Positions 1 to 8,275 of a stretch of DNA of 64,000 nucleotides are shown piece by piece. The translations under genes and the position numbers were made by a program. A model generated the notes under the pieces. The model saw nothing but the letters and a program-made list of their open reading frames with translations. It did no database searches and was not told the DNA's origin. Source of the DNA: Chloroflexota bacterium (GTDB lineage Bacteria > Chloroflexota > Anaerolineae > UBA2200); assembly GCA_014360755.1 (NCBI GenBank), contig JACIWX010000001.1, forward strand, positions 1 to 64,000. Reading direction: 5' to 3'. Position 1 is the first letter of the stretch; each line of letters begins with the position of its first letter.

Positions 1-167
1 TGAGCGGAGCGAAGAGCCTGCCCTGAGTGCAACGAAGGGGTCTCGCGTAACTTTAGCCGTGTTTTCCCGAGTACCGCGAGATGCTTCACTTCCCCTTCGC
101 TTTCCCTTCGCTTCGCTCAGGGCAAAGGTTCAGCATGACATTGGAAGGACTTTTTCAACGCCCTCTC
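1..167 (+). mobile_element. MITE-like inverted-repeat element, copy A (left end outside window)
   Basis: This stretch shares its interior with copies B (2332-2460) and C (26682-26836): a GGTCTCGCGTAACTTTAGCC block, a GAGATGCTTCACTTC block and a GACATTGGAAGGACTTTTTC block. The right end, TTTTTCAACGCCCTCTC at about 151-167, is a decayed form of the TTTTTCAACACTCTC terminus of copy B. It belongs to the longer subfamily because, like copy C, it carries a segment around GAGCCTGCCCTGAGT that B lacks. It ends 16 bp past the stop of the minus-strand propeller gene. No protein is encoded; short ORFs through it are repeat artefacts. Confidence 0.7.
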
Positions 168-182
168 TTTTTGGCTATGCTG

Positions 183-2198
183 TCACTGTCCTTTTCGTGG
201 CTGATAGCGATAGATGCCTTTATCCGTGCCAACCAGGATGAGCTCAGGATCATCCGGGCTCAGCGCCAGCGCCCGCAATTCAAGTCCTTCTAGCCCTGAT
301 CCCAGTGATGACCAAGAGATGCCCCCATCCTGGCTCCACAGTACACCTTGACGGTTAGCCAAGACATAGGCAAGATTCGGCATGGCTTTGCTCACGGTCA
401 ATTGTCTCAGCTCTGATCCTGGAGCCAGCTTACTTTGAGGCAAGATTACAACCTCATCGCGGCCCTGACCTTGGACCTGTTCTGCTCCGACCTGAGTGAT
501 GGCAAAGGCTCTGAGACTACCTTTGATGGGTGGAGCGACATCAGAAGCGCCAATGAGATACTGTTGCCAACTTTCCCCATTATCGCGGCTTAGGAAGACT
601 CCTCTTTCTGTAACCGCATAGATGATCGTTTCTGGCCCCCTGGGGTCAAGGACAAGCCGCTGCACGTTTGTGCCGATCTCCTCACCTTTTTGCACCCAAT
701 TTTTGCCCTCATCGTCAGAACGGTACATTCCTTTCCCCTGTGTTCCCGCATAGAGGCGCGTAGGTTGTTCAGGATCAATCACGATGCTGCTAATCAAGGC
801 TTCCGTAACTGCCCCAGCCAAAGTCCATGTCATGCCTCCGTCACTGCTTTTCAACACTACACCCTCCTTTGTGCCCGCGCATATGATGCGAGATTCGAGA
901 GGGTTTACCTCTATAGCGGTTATTTGCTGGAAGGATCGGATCACTGCTGTGAGGTCATCTTCCCCGAGGTGCTGCCACTCATCGCCACCATTGGTGGTTT
1001 TATACAACCCGCCACCAGCTACGCTGGCATAGAAAGTCTGCCCATCCTTAGGGTCTGTTTCTAGAGCCAGGATATTGGCTTCGCTGCTCGCTTTGATGGC
1101 GGAGCGCAGTTCCCAGGTGTGGCCTGCATCTTCGCTGACGAATAGTCTATTGCCCGAACAGGCATAAACGATGTTGGTTTTTATGGGGTCTACCACGATA
1201 ATCTGCACATCTACAGGCTGTCCATCAGGGTTTTTGAGGCCTGTCTCGCTTCTAAACCAGCTCTTGCGGCCATCTATGCTTTTGTACAAGCCATCCTGCA
1301 CTCCGACATAGACTTCTTGCGGGTTTTTGGGATTGACAGCTAGGCAACGTGCTTCAGCAGTGTCGCGGTATGAGTCCACATATTTCCAGAAAACCCCTGC
1401 CTCCTCGGTTTTAAAGACTTTGCCTCGCGATATGGCATAAGCAGTATTTCGTGCACGAGGTGGTACGGTGAGCGCCAGAACGTCAACGGGATCATTGTAA
1501 GGCAAGGGGAACCAGGTGAGTGCCCCATCCGTGCTTTTGTAAATACCGTATGCGGAAGTGCCTACATAGAGGGTGTCGGGCTGCTCCAGGTCCATTGCCA
1601 TGCACTGTAAGGTACTGGTAAAGTCCCCTGCAGGATACCAGCGCTGGCCACGGTCCGTGCTGGTAAAGACGCCCATGGGGGTGGCGGCATAGAGTTTTTG
1701 AGGGTTAAATGTATGCACGTAGAGCGCGCGGATTTCATATGGCGATAGCTGCTCACTGGGTTGTTTCCATTGATTCCCCCCATCCGTACTCACATAGACT
1801 TTGCCGTTCCAGGTTCCAGCATAGAGTAGGCGTGGCTCATCCGGGTCAATGGCCAGAGCACGTATTAGGCGATCATGCAACCCGTTATTGCAGGCAATCC
1901 ATGTCCGGCCCTCGTCTTCGCTCTTGAACACACCGCCATCAGTGCCGGCATACAGCAAACGCACGCCATCGGGGTCCTCGACTATTAAGGCATGTATCTT
2001 GCCATCGAAAGGAGCGCTCAGTTGTAGCCATTGCTGAGGAGTTGGAGTGGGCATGGTTGGGGTCGGAACAGGAGAGGAGAGAATCACACGCTGTTTCCAG
2101 ACCCAGAGTGTGAGAAGTACCAGAGCCAATATCGCAACGATTGGTACCATTCTTTTTTGCAGCCACTGGGTTCGACCTACAGCGGACTGGTTGTCCAT
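183..2198 (-). CDS. Membrane-anchored Asp-box (VPS10/BNR-like) beta-propeller protein
   Basis: A 671-residue protein with a short cytoplasmic N-terminus, one membrane segment (about residues 18-38), a Pro/Thr linker (about 43-55) and an extracytoplasmic repeat region to the C-terminus. About twelve Asp-box motifs of the form S-x-D-x-G-x-x-W are visible, for example FKSEDEGRTW, YVSTDGGNQW, FTSTDRGQRW, FLSRDNGESW and LWSQDGGISW. They alternate with I-x-DP-x-x-P-x-x-x-YAGT strands, typical of sortilin/VPS10-like and photosystem assembly-type propellers. Such folds bind ligands or glycans; no glycosidase catalytic residues are evident, so an enzymatic role is not claimed. The gene is divergent from the PEGA lipoprotein and is flanked on both sides by copies of an inverted-repeat element. 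Confidence 0.85.
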   Translation of the reverse strand: MDNQSAVGRTQWLQKRMVPIVAILALVLLTLWVWKQRVILSSPVPTPTMPTPTPQQWLQLSAPFDGKIHALIVEDPDGVRLLYAGTDGGVFKSEDEGRTWIACNNGLHDRLIRALAIDPDEPRLLYAGTWNGKVYVSTDGGNQWKQPSEQLSPYEIRALYVHTFNPQKLYAATPMGVFTSTDRGQRWYPAGDFTSTLQCMAMDLEQPDTLYVGTSAYGIYKSTDGALTWFPLPYNDPVDVLALTVPPRARNTAYAISRGKVFKTEEAGVFWKYVDSYRDTAEARCLAVNPKNPQEVYVGVQDGLYKSIDGRKSWFRSETGLKNPDGQPVDVQIIVVDPIKTNIVYACSGNRLFVSEDAGHTWELRSAIKASSEANILALETDPKDGQTFYASVAGGGLYKTTNGGDEWQHLGEDDLTAVIRSFQQITAIEVNPLESRIICAGTKEGVVLKSSDGGMTWTLAGAVTEALISSIVIDPEQPTRLYAGTQGKGMYRSDDEGKNWVQKGEEIGTNVQRLVLDPRGPETIIYAVTERGVFLSRDNGESWQQYLIGASDVAPPIKGSLRAFAITQVGAEQVQGQGRDEVVILPQSKLAPGSELRQLTVSKAMPNLAYVLANRQGVLWSQDGGISWSSLGSGLEGLELRALALSPDDPELILVGTDKGIYRYQPRKGQ

Positions 2199-2231
2199 GG
2201 CAGAGCACCTCGTGGGATAACCGTACGGTCA

Positions 2232-2237
2232 ATTATA
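2232..2237 (-). promoter_or_regulatory. Probable -10 box of the propeller gene
   Basis: On the minus strand a perfect TATAAT lies 34 bp upstream of the ATG at 2198. No convincing -35 box is seen at 16-18 bp, although a TTGACT occurs 22 bp upstream. Confidence 0.4.
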
Positions 2238-2331
2238 ACATAGAATCAAAGTGAAACAAAGTCAACAACCCCTGCTTGCTTCTGGTTGGAGCAAAAAGGG
2301 GACAATATGTTTAAGCCCGTTCATGTACCGT

Positions 2332-2460
2332 GAGAGTGTTGAAAATCTTGTCACCTTGAGCAAAGCGAGGGGTCTCGCGTAACTTTAGCCGCATTTTCAA
2401 GTACTGCGAGATGCTTCACTTCGTTCAGCATGACATTGGAAGGGCTTTTTCAACACTCTC
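2332..2460 (+). mobile_element. MITE-like inverted-repeat element, copy B (complete)
   Basis: A 129-bp element bounded by perfect 14-bp terminal inverted repeats: GAGAGTGTTGAAAA at 2332-2345 and its complement at 2447-2460. It is flanked by a near-perfect 7-bp direct repeat, GTACCGT on the left (2325-2331) and CTACCGT on the right (2461-2467), consistent with target-site duplication. The interior contains a TCTCGC...GCGAGA foldback. There is no coding capacity, so it would need a transposase supplied in trans. It occupies most of the 345-bp gap between the divergent genes; the rest of the gap holds the two promoters. Confidence 0.8.
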
Positions 2461-2472
2461 CTACCGTTGACC

Positions 2473-2501
2473 TTGTCATACCTGTCCAATTCAAGTATAA
2501 T
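2473..2501 (+). promoter_or_regulatory. Sigma-70-type promoter for the PEGA lipoprotein operon
   Basis: TTGTCA (2473-2478), a 17-bp spacer, and TATAAT (2496-2501). It lies just outside the right terminus of element copy B. The expected start of transcription is near 2508, so a start codon at 2430 inside the repeat is not possible from this promoter. Confidence 0.65.
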
Positions 2502-2543
2502 GACGGTCAACAGATGAAGTCGGTTACGGGTCAAAGGTTCAGA

Positions 2544-4508
2544 ATGGAACGGCGATGGGGCGTCGTTATGTTTTTGGTGGCCATGTTATGGCTGTTGGCT
2601 ACTGTGATGGCCTGCACGACACCCTCTCCTGTATCAATGCCCAGCCCTTCGTCTACGCCTGCTCTTGCTCACCTGGTCATTGAAGTTTTGCCCATTGGTT
2701 CAGAAGTCTATCTTGATGAGGCGCGGAAGGGCTACACTCCCTTGAGTCTGCACCTATGTGCTGGGGAGTATCGGCTTCGCATTCAGCACGATGGATACGA
2801 GCCTTTCCAACGCCAGGTCGTGCTCATTTCAGGGCAGGAAGTGAGAATCACTGCGCTATTGCGTGACACCACTCCGCCTGTGGTGATGTTCAAGCCAGGG
2901 TTGACCGCAGTGCAACGCGGACAGTCTATGCCTATCCATGCGCAGGCCTCGGATAATGAAGGGGTTACAGCGCTGCGTCTCTTTATTGATGGTGCGTTGG
3001 TATCGGAGGGGAATGGCAAGTTTCTGGATTACGTTGGGGACACGCGAGATATGGCAACGGGTGCTCATGATGTGGTTATTGAAGCGCAGGACAGTGCTGG
3101 CAACGTGGGACGGGCGTCACAAACGGTGCACATCAACGCGGAGCCAACGCCGTTACCTTCTGCTACTTTGCAAAAGGTTGCTACTGCGCCTGCGGGAGTG
3201 AAAGTGTACACGACGACCATCACCTTACCCAGTTACCCCTATGAGCCATATTTGAAAGAGAAAATGGATGCCCGTTACCATTTCAAGGTCTTTGGACTGG
3301 ACCGGGCGGCGTATGAAGCGACAAATCCGCAGCCACAGCCGCGAGCTTTTAACGGTGTTGTCTTGGAAAATCAGTATCTGAAACTTACTTTCTTGCCAGA
3401 ACTGGGAGGCAGGCTTTATCAATGTGTTTTCAAGCCCAGTGGGAAGAAGATTTTCTATGAGAACGCAGTGCTGAAGCCGTCTTATTGGGGGCCGCTCAGC
3501 CGTGCGGAGAATTGGTGGCTGGCAGCCGGGGGCATGGAGTGGGCGTTACCTGTGCAGGAGCATGGATACGAATGGGGTTTGCCGTGGATGTACCGCATCG
3601 AACGACACGCTGATGGCGTCTCCATTGTCCTACGCGATGATATTCGCGATGACCGCTTACGTGCGGAAATACGAGTCACTTTGCCTGCTGATCGGGCCTA
3701 CTTCGTGGTTGAGCCTCGACTGGTGAACCCAACTTCGCAGCCTATTGCCTGCCAGTTCTGGCTCAATGCCGCGCTGACCCTGGGGTCAGCAAGTGCCTCA
3801 CCAAACACCGAATTCATCTATCCAACGGAGCGCGTGATTGTGCACAGCAGCGGTGACAGCGCGTTGCCAGGTGAACGCCAGATAATGCCCTGGCCTTTTT
3901 ACGATGGTCGCGACTTGTCTTTTTATCGGAACTGGCACAATTGGCTGGGCGTCTTTGTTGCAGATATAGAGCGGGGCTATGCCGGTGCTTATAACCATGA
4001 TACAGAGCTGGGCATTGTGCGGGTGTTCCCAGCCAAAGCGGTACCCGGCCTCAAACTCTTTGCATTTGGGAAGGATTTTCCGGCCCGTGGGGAATACACG
4101 GATGACGCATCGGAATACTTCGAGATGTGGGCTGGGCCCTGCAAAACGTTCTGGCCAGAGGACGACGTGGTGATCGGAGCAGGCCAAGCAGTCAATTGGC
4201 GCGAAATCTGGTTCCCGTTCAGCCAGATTGGCGGTTTGGACATAGCGAATGAGGAAGGGGTAGTCAAAGTTACCCTGCAAGGCGATGTGGTTCGTGTGGG
4301 GATCGCCGTGAGCAAGGCACAGTCCGGACAGTTGCAGTTGAGGTGGAATGGCCAGACTTTTTTCCAGAGAACGGTATATCTGGCTCCAGAGGAGCCACTC
4401 TTGCTTGAGGTGCCTCTTCCTGTTGGTGCGCAGAAGTCAGGGCAATTGGACGTGTTACTGCGTGGACAGGGTGGAGCAATCTTTTTAGAATATGAGGCAG
4501 CATTCTAG
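2544..4508 (+). CDS. PEGA-domain lipoprotein with DUF5107-like sugar-binding domain
   Basis: A 654-residue predicted lipoprotein with signal peptide MERRWGVVMFLVAMLWLLAT and lipobox V-M-A-C (Cys24). A PEGA domain follows at about residues 42-108 (recognisable by the GSEVYLDEARKGYTPL and YRLRIQHDGYEPF stretches), then an Ig-like domain (about 110-190). A large C-terminal region resembles DUF5107/aldose-1-epimerase-like beta-sandwich proteins (LELGGRLY-type and GGMEWALP-type motifs). The reading frame is open back to 2430, but that start lies in a repeat element upstream of the promoter. ATG 2544 has an AAAGG ribosome site and gives a clean signal peptide; ATG 2514 is the alternative. It is probably surface-exposed and heads a group with the next two genes. 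Confidence 0.8.
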   Translation: MERRWGVVMFLVAMLWLLATVMACTTPSPVSMPSPSSTPALAHLVIEVLPIGSEVYLDEARKGYTPLSLHLCAGEYRLRIQHDGYEPFQRQVVLISGQEVRITALLRDTTPPVVMFKPGLTAVQRGQSMPIHAQASDNEGVTALRLFIDGALVSEGNGKFLDYVGDTRDMATGAHDVVIEAQDSAGNVGRASQTVHINAEPTPLPSATLQKVATAPAGVKVYTTTITLPSYPYEPYLKEKMDARYHFKVFGLDRAAYEATNPQPQPRAFNGVVLENQYLKLTFLPELGGRLYQCVFKPSGKKIFYENAVLKPSYWGPLSRAENWWLAAGGMEWALPVQEHGYEWGLPWMYRIERHADGVSIVLRDDIRDDRLRAEIRVTLPADRAYFVVEPRLVNPTSQPIACQFWLNAALTLGSASASPNTEFIYPTERVIVHSSGDSALPGERQIMPWPFYDGRDLSFYRNWHNWLGVFVADIERGYAGAYNHDTELGIVRVFPAKAVPGLKLFAFGKDFPARGEYTDDASEYFEMWAGPCKTFWPEDDVVIGAGQAVNWREIWFPFSQIGGLDIANEEGVVKVTLQGDVVRVGIAVSKAQSGQLQLRWNGQTFFQRTVYLAPEEPLLLEVPLPVGAQKSGQLDVLLRGQGGAIFLEYEAAF

Positions 4509-4525
4509 AGCACGGAGGCAGGTTC

Positions 4526-5842
4526 ATGTATTGCAATCAATGTGGGGCTGAGGTGGAAGATGGCGTGTTTGTGTGTCCCAATTGTGGGCATCTGTTGGTG
4601 ATCGAGCCCGGGGGAGCAGAGCAACAAGAACCGAGCACGGGCAAGGTGGAGGGTGCAGAGCCCACGCCTCGGCCAGGGGGCTGCGGCTGGGCGATGATCG
4701 CAGGCATGTTGGCTGGCTGTGCCATTGTATTGATCCTTGGCTTGGGGCTTCTGGGTATCTATCAGGGGATACAAGAGCGAACACGCCTGAACCGTGCTGC
4801 AGCCATTGAGCATTACCACAAAGGGCTGGAATACTTCATGGCAGAGAACTATGAACTGGCGCGAGAAGAATTTGCCCTGGCGCTGCAGCTTGATCCCAGG
4901 CATAGCGACGCAGCGGCGAAACTGGCTGAGGTAGAAACCCTATTGAGCAAGATGCCTACGCCCACCTCGGCTGTACGCTATCAAACGGCTATCCTACTGT
5001 ACAACGAAGCCCGCGAGCTTTACAACAAGGGCGATTGGGAAGGTGTCATTACCAAATTGGAGCAAGTCCAAGCCCTTGATCCTGAGTATGAGCAGGAACA
5101 GGTGTCCATGCTGCTTGTAGAAGCTTACTACAAGGCGGGGTTGAGGCTCGTTGAGGAAAACCGCCTGGAAGAGGCGATCCGCTACTTTGACCGTGCGCTG
5201 CAATTGCGTCCCACAGAACAGGCTATTCGCGAGCAGAAACGCCTAGCCACTTTGTACCTTGCTGGGCTGGGGTATTGGGGAGCTGACTGGGAAGGTGCAA
5301 TCGAGGTATTCCAAGCACTCTACCAATTGCAACCCAATTACAAGGACACCCGGCAGAGGCTCTATAATGCGCACGTGTCCTATGCCAACGTCTTGGCTGC
5401 GAAAGGGGAGTGGTGTGCCGCTAGGGATCAATATGATCGTGCTCTGGCAATCAACTTTAGCGATGAACTGAAAGTCAAACGGGAAGAGGCAGCGCAATCT
5501 TGTGCGGCTGCTTTGCTGCCTACGAGTATGCCTCCTCCTCGCGGGACGTTCGTGGGCAAGGTTGTCAAGATAGAGGACGTAGGCCTGCAAACAGCGATGA
5601 TGATCCGCGGGCAGGTATTGGATGCAGAGGGCAAACCTATCGCTGGCGTGCAGGTTGGGCTATCAGCCTGGGATTGGTCCGCGCCACCTGCGACCACGAA
5701 TCAGGAAGGCGTCTTTGCTTTTGATGGACTGGGCAACCCCGTTACCTACACCGTCACGCTGGTCAATTTGCCTGCCGTTCCGTTGTCGGTGAAAGCTGAC
5801 TGGAGCAAATTGGTCTGGGTAGAATTTCGTCCGCAACCATAA
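4526..5842 (+). CDS. Zinc-ribbon, single-TM, TPR protein with carboxypeptidase-regulatory-like C-terminus
   Basis: A 438-residue protein. Residues 1-24 form a cytoplasmic zinc ribbon (C-x2-C ... C-x2-C in MYCNQCGAEVEDGVFVCPNCG). A membrane segment lies at about 52-76. TPR-type helical repeats run from about 90 to 320 (for example YHKGLEYFMAENYELAREEF and FDRALQLRPTEQ). A CarboxypepD_reg-like beta-sandwich (GQVLDAEGKPIAGVQVGLSA, then a TTNQEGVFAF motif) occupies about 365-438. The start has a GGAGG site. The layout suggests a cytoplasmic metal-binding head linked to extracytoplasmic scaffold and binding domains. A shorter protein of the same plan is encoded at 34583-35296. Function unknown. 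Confidence 0.8.
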   Translation: MYCNQCGAEVEDGVFVCPNCGHLLVIEPGGAEQQEPSTGKVEGAEPTPRPGGCGWAMIAGMLAGCAIVLILGLGLLGIYQGIQERTRLNRAAAIEHYHKGLEYFMAENYELAREEFALALQLDPRHSDAAAKLAEVETLLSKMPTPTSAVRYQTAILLYNEARELYNKGDWEGVITKLEQVQALDPEYEQEQVSMLLVEAYYKAGLRLVEENRLEEAIRYFDRALQLRPTEQAIREQKRLATLYLAGLGYWGADWEGAIEVFQALYQLQPNYKDTRQRLYNAHVSYANVLAAKGEWCAARDQYDRALAINFSDELKVKREEAAQSCAAALLPTSMPPPRGTFVGKVVKIEDVGLQTAMMIRGQVLDAEGKPIAGVQVGLSAWDWSAPPATTNQEGVFAFDGLGNPVTYTVTLVNLPAVPLSVKADWSKLVWVEFRPQP

Positions 5843-5867
5843 CTAGGATTAGGAATAGGAGAAAAGC

Positions 5868-6179
5868 ATGAACAAAGAGAAACCGCAACCACAGCCCATG
5901 CAGATCAGCATCGAATTGCCGGCAGAGCTAGAAGCCGTCTACTCGAATTTCGCCATGATCACCCATTCTGCTTCGGAGATCGTGATTGACTTTGCCCGCA
6001 TATTGCCCAATGTGCCCAAAGCCAAAGTCTATGCACGGGTGATCATGACACCTATCAATGCCAAGTTATTGCATCGCGCATTAGGGGATAACCTGTCCAA
6101 ATTCGAAGCGCAGTTTGGTGAGATCAAGACACCTGAACATGGATTTGGCGAGGAACGGCCGATTGGATTTAAGCACTGA
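5868..6179 (+). CDS. DUF3467 family protein
   Basis: A 103-residue protein that matches the pattern of DUF3467: an IELP-x-E...VYSNFAMITHSASEIVIDF core followed by VYARVIMTPINAKLL and an amphipathic C-terminus. The family is widespread in bacteria and its role is unknown. It follows the zinc-ribbon protein by 25 bp with an AGGAG site, so it is probably cotranscribed. Its 3' end overlaps the convergent DUF362 gene by 11 bp. Confidence 0.8.
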   Translation: MNKEKPQPQPMQISIELPAELEAVYSNFAMITHSASEIVIDFARILPNVPKAKVYARVIMTPINAKLLHRALGDNLSKFEAQFGEIKTPEHGFGEERPIGFKH

Positions 6180-7323
6180 GTAGCCTGTTGACCACCTTCG
6201 CTAGCCAAGGCTGGCGTAGTTCAACGGCGTGCTCCGGGCATAGTTCATGACAGCAGTAGCAGCGAATGCAGCGGGTGAGGTCCATGCGCGCCCTGTTGTC
6301 CACAATAGCGATGGCTTGAACGGGGCAGTTTTCGACACATGTACCACAGGCGGTGCATTTGGGTCCGGCCTGTGGCTTTGCCAGTAATTGGTCCGTGATC
6401 CACGCGGGCACAAAACGGGGGATCATGCGCGCATGTTGCCCCCCTGTTCGGGGCAATTTGAATCCTGATACCTTCACTGTTTCGATAGGGTTTCCCCATA
6501 CCTCGATGTCTTCTAGCCTCCCGGCAGTTAAGCCTCTGCGCACTGCCGCGGCGATCGTGGGTACAGTCAGAGGGGGAATGTCCACGATAGAGGTCGCTAC
6601 GATATCCAAAGCCACCGCGTCCGTGCTCGTTAATAGCAGCCCGATGTGGCGCGGGTTGCCAGCCGAGGGGCCATCCCCTTCCATGCCGACAACGGCGTCC
6701 ATAACCGTCAGGACTGGCTTGTAGTAGCTGAGGATGTCTATCAACATGGCGGAGAACCTCTCCACGGAGGGAAAGCGGGCGTGGTAACTGGATTTTATCA
6801 TGCCTGGCACGGTGCCAAAGAGGTTCTTTACCGCTCCTGTGAATAGCATTAGGTCATGGGTCTTTAGCTTAGGGAGGGAGATGATGGCGTCTGCTTCTAC
6901 CATGACCTTCATCGCATCCAGCTTTTGGATAGCACGGCCCTCAGGGTAAGGAACTTGAACCGTGTGAACATTGTAATTGAGGATGGCACCCCCTGCTTCG
7001 GCAGCGGCGGTCATGCCAGTAACCTGATACACACGTTGCAGTGACCGAGGGTTGAACAGAGTGCCTGGCCCAGGGCTATCGGCGATGATCGGTGTCGCTC
7101 CGAGTTTTCTTACCCATGTTGCTACGGCTGCCACAAGCGAAGGGTGGGTGGTAATCGCTTTTTCTGGCGGTTGGGCTTGCAGCAAATTCGCCTTCAGGAT
7201 TACCCTTTGGCCGGGCTTGATTCGCTCTTGCAACCCTGGCAGAGCCTCCAGGCTCTTGTGCAACGCTGCTTCTATATCCTGTTGGCTATAGCTGGGGCAA
7301 CGCGCAATGTAAACCTGGCGCAA
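6169..7323 (-). CDS. DUF362 domain protein with C-terminal 2x[4Fe-4S] ferredoxin domain
   Basis: A DUF362 domain (VILKANLLQAQPPEKAITTHP, then KLKTHDLMLFTGAVKNLFGTVPG) followed by two ferredoxin cluster motifs, C-TAC-GTC-VENCP and C-IRC-YCC-HELCP, near the C-terminus. DUF362-ferredoxin proteins are common in anaerobes; biochemical roles are largely unassigned. I chose the TTG at 7323 because AAGGAG precedes it by 6 nt and the promoter at 7373-7402 rules out the ATG at 7389. ATG 7356 (about 12 nt leader) remains possible. Confidence 0.8.
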   Translation of the reverse strand: MRQVYIARCPSYSQQDIEAALHKSLEALPGLQERIKPGQRVILKANLLQAQPPEKAITTHPSLVAAVATWVRKLGATPIIADSPGPGTLFNPRSLQRVYQVTGMTAAAEAGGAILNYNVHTVQVPYPEGRAIQKLDAMKVMVEADAIISLPKLKTHDLMLFTGAVKNLFGTVPGMIKSSYHARFPSVERFSAMLIDILSYYKPVLTVMDAVVGMEGDGPSAGNPRHIGLLLTSTDAVALDIVATSIVDIPPLTVPTIAAAVRRGLTAGRLEDIEVWGNPIETVKVSGFKLPRTGGQHARMIPRFVPAWITDQLLAKPQAGPKCTACGTCVENCPVQAIAIVDNRARMDLTRCIRCYCCHELCPEHAVELRQPWLAKVVNRLLSA

Positions 7324-7372
7324 ATTCTGCTCCTTTCTTGGTTTTTGGCTACGCATGAGCCTTGCGTAGTGG

Positions 7373-7402
7373 ATTATAGCCCAAACCATCCGTGAATTCC
7401 AA
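7373..7402 (-). promoter_or_regulatory. Promoter of the DUF362-ferredoxin gene
   Basis: On the minus strand TTGGAA (7397-7402), an 18-bp spacer, and TATAAT (7373-7378). It overlaps the most upstream ATG of the reading frame, which decides the start in favour of a downstream codon. Confidence 0.55.
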
Positions 7403-7425
7403 GGGATTCTCTCTTCATGCGATCT

Positions 7426-7455
7426 TTGCCGCTATCGCCAGCCATGAGGTATAAT
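7426..7455 (+). promoter_or_regulatory. Promoter of the cupin-TIGR04076 gene
   Basis: TTGCCG (7426-7431), an 18-bp spacer, and TATAAT (7450-7455). The leader to the ATG at 7545 is about 83 nt. Confidence 0.5.
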
Positions 7456-7544
7456 CGCCCTGCAAGATTGCGGTATGGAACGAGCAGCCGATGCACGTAT
7501 TGCATTGGGTACATTGCAGTCCATGTAGAGAAAGGATAAGAATT

Positions 7545-8186
7545 ATGGCGGATCTCCATATTGTTGATACGACATTGCTAACTTGGGTACCGCATCGCAC
7601 TTGTCGCGGGGTGTACACCCAATCCCTGGTGGATCACGAGATCAGCCAAGACCTTGAGGTGAAATTGGTGCGCATTACCCCCGGGGCAGAGATTTCACCC
7701 CATGTCCATGAACACTCGGCAGAGACCTTTTATGTGCTTTGCGGGGAGGGGGCTTTTTATGTCGGGGATCAGTTGGTGCCCTGTCAGAGCGGTTCTTGTG
7801 CCCACGCCAAGCCAGGTGTGGTGCATGGCGTCAAGAATACTGGACAGACGGATCTGCAATTACTGGCTGTATTCACTCCACCGCTTACTCAAGCACAGGC
7901 AGCGAAACAAGTTGAACCATATCAAATTGTTGTAACCGTGCGCGCGGTGAAGGGCACCTGCAAATTCGGCCACCAGGTCGGCGACCAGATTGTTTTTGAT
8001 GGCGAGACGGTCAACGGCCGCATTTGCATGAGCGCTTTGTACAGCTTCTTGCCCAAGATCTTTGCCATGCGTTATGGAGCGGATTTCCCTTGGCTGGATG
8101 CAGCGCATAAGGATGTAGCAACGCATGCTTGTCCAGATGCCCATAACCCGGTAGTTTTTGAAATCAGGCGCGTGAAAACGTCATAG
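7545..8186 (+). CDS. Cupin-TIGR04076 fusion protein
   Basis: A 213-residue two-domain protein. Residues about 35-112 form a cupin barrel with metal-ligand candidates H53, H55, E60 and H94 (SPHVHEHSAETF and PGVVHG). Residues about 126-213 match the TIGR04076 family: VKGTCKFGHQVGD, a CP-type Cys, ALYSFLPKIFAMRYGADFPW, and a C-terminal CPDAHNPVVFEIRR. TIGR04076 normally occurs as a stand-alone protein of about 90 residues of unknown function. ATG 7545 with AAAGGA upstream fits the start of the cupin fold; the frame is open back to 7491. The gene stands alone between the DUF362 gene and the LOG operon. Confidence 0.8.
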   Translation: MADLHIVDTTLLTWVPHRTCRGVYTQSLVDHEISQDLEVKLVRITPGAEISPHVHEHSAETFYVLCGEGAFYVGDQLVPCQSGSCAHAKPGVVHGVKNTGQTDLQLLAVFTPPLTQAQAAKQVEPYQIVVTVRAVKGTCKFGHQVGDQIVFDGETVNGRICMSALYSFLPKIFAMRYGADFPWLDAAHKDVATHACPDAHNPVVFEIRRVKTS

Positions 8187-8275
8187 GCAGTAGAAGCAAG
8201 AAAGCGGTTTCAAAGCCCTCCACAAGCAGTGGTTCAGGAGAAGGCAGAAAACGGGACAGCAATCGGGGTTAGAGA

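Noticed and set aside
3798-4280. A 160-codon minus-strand ORF inside the PEGA lipoprotein gene
   Set aside because: It has no recognisable family, lies entirely within a well-supported gene, and lacks its own promoter or ribosome site.
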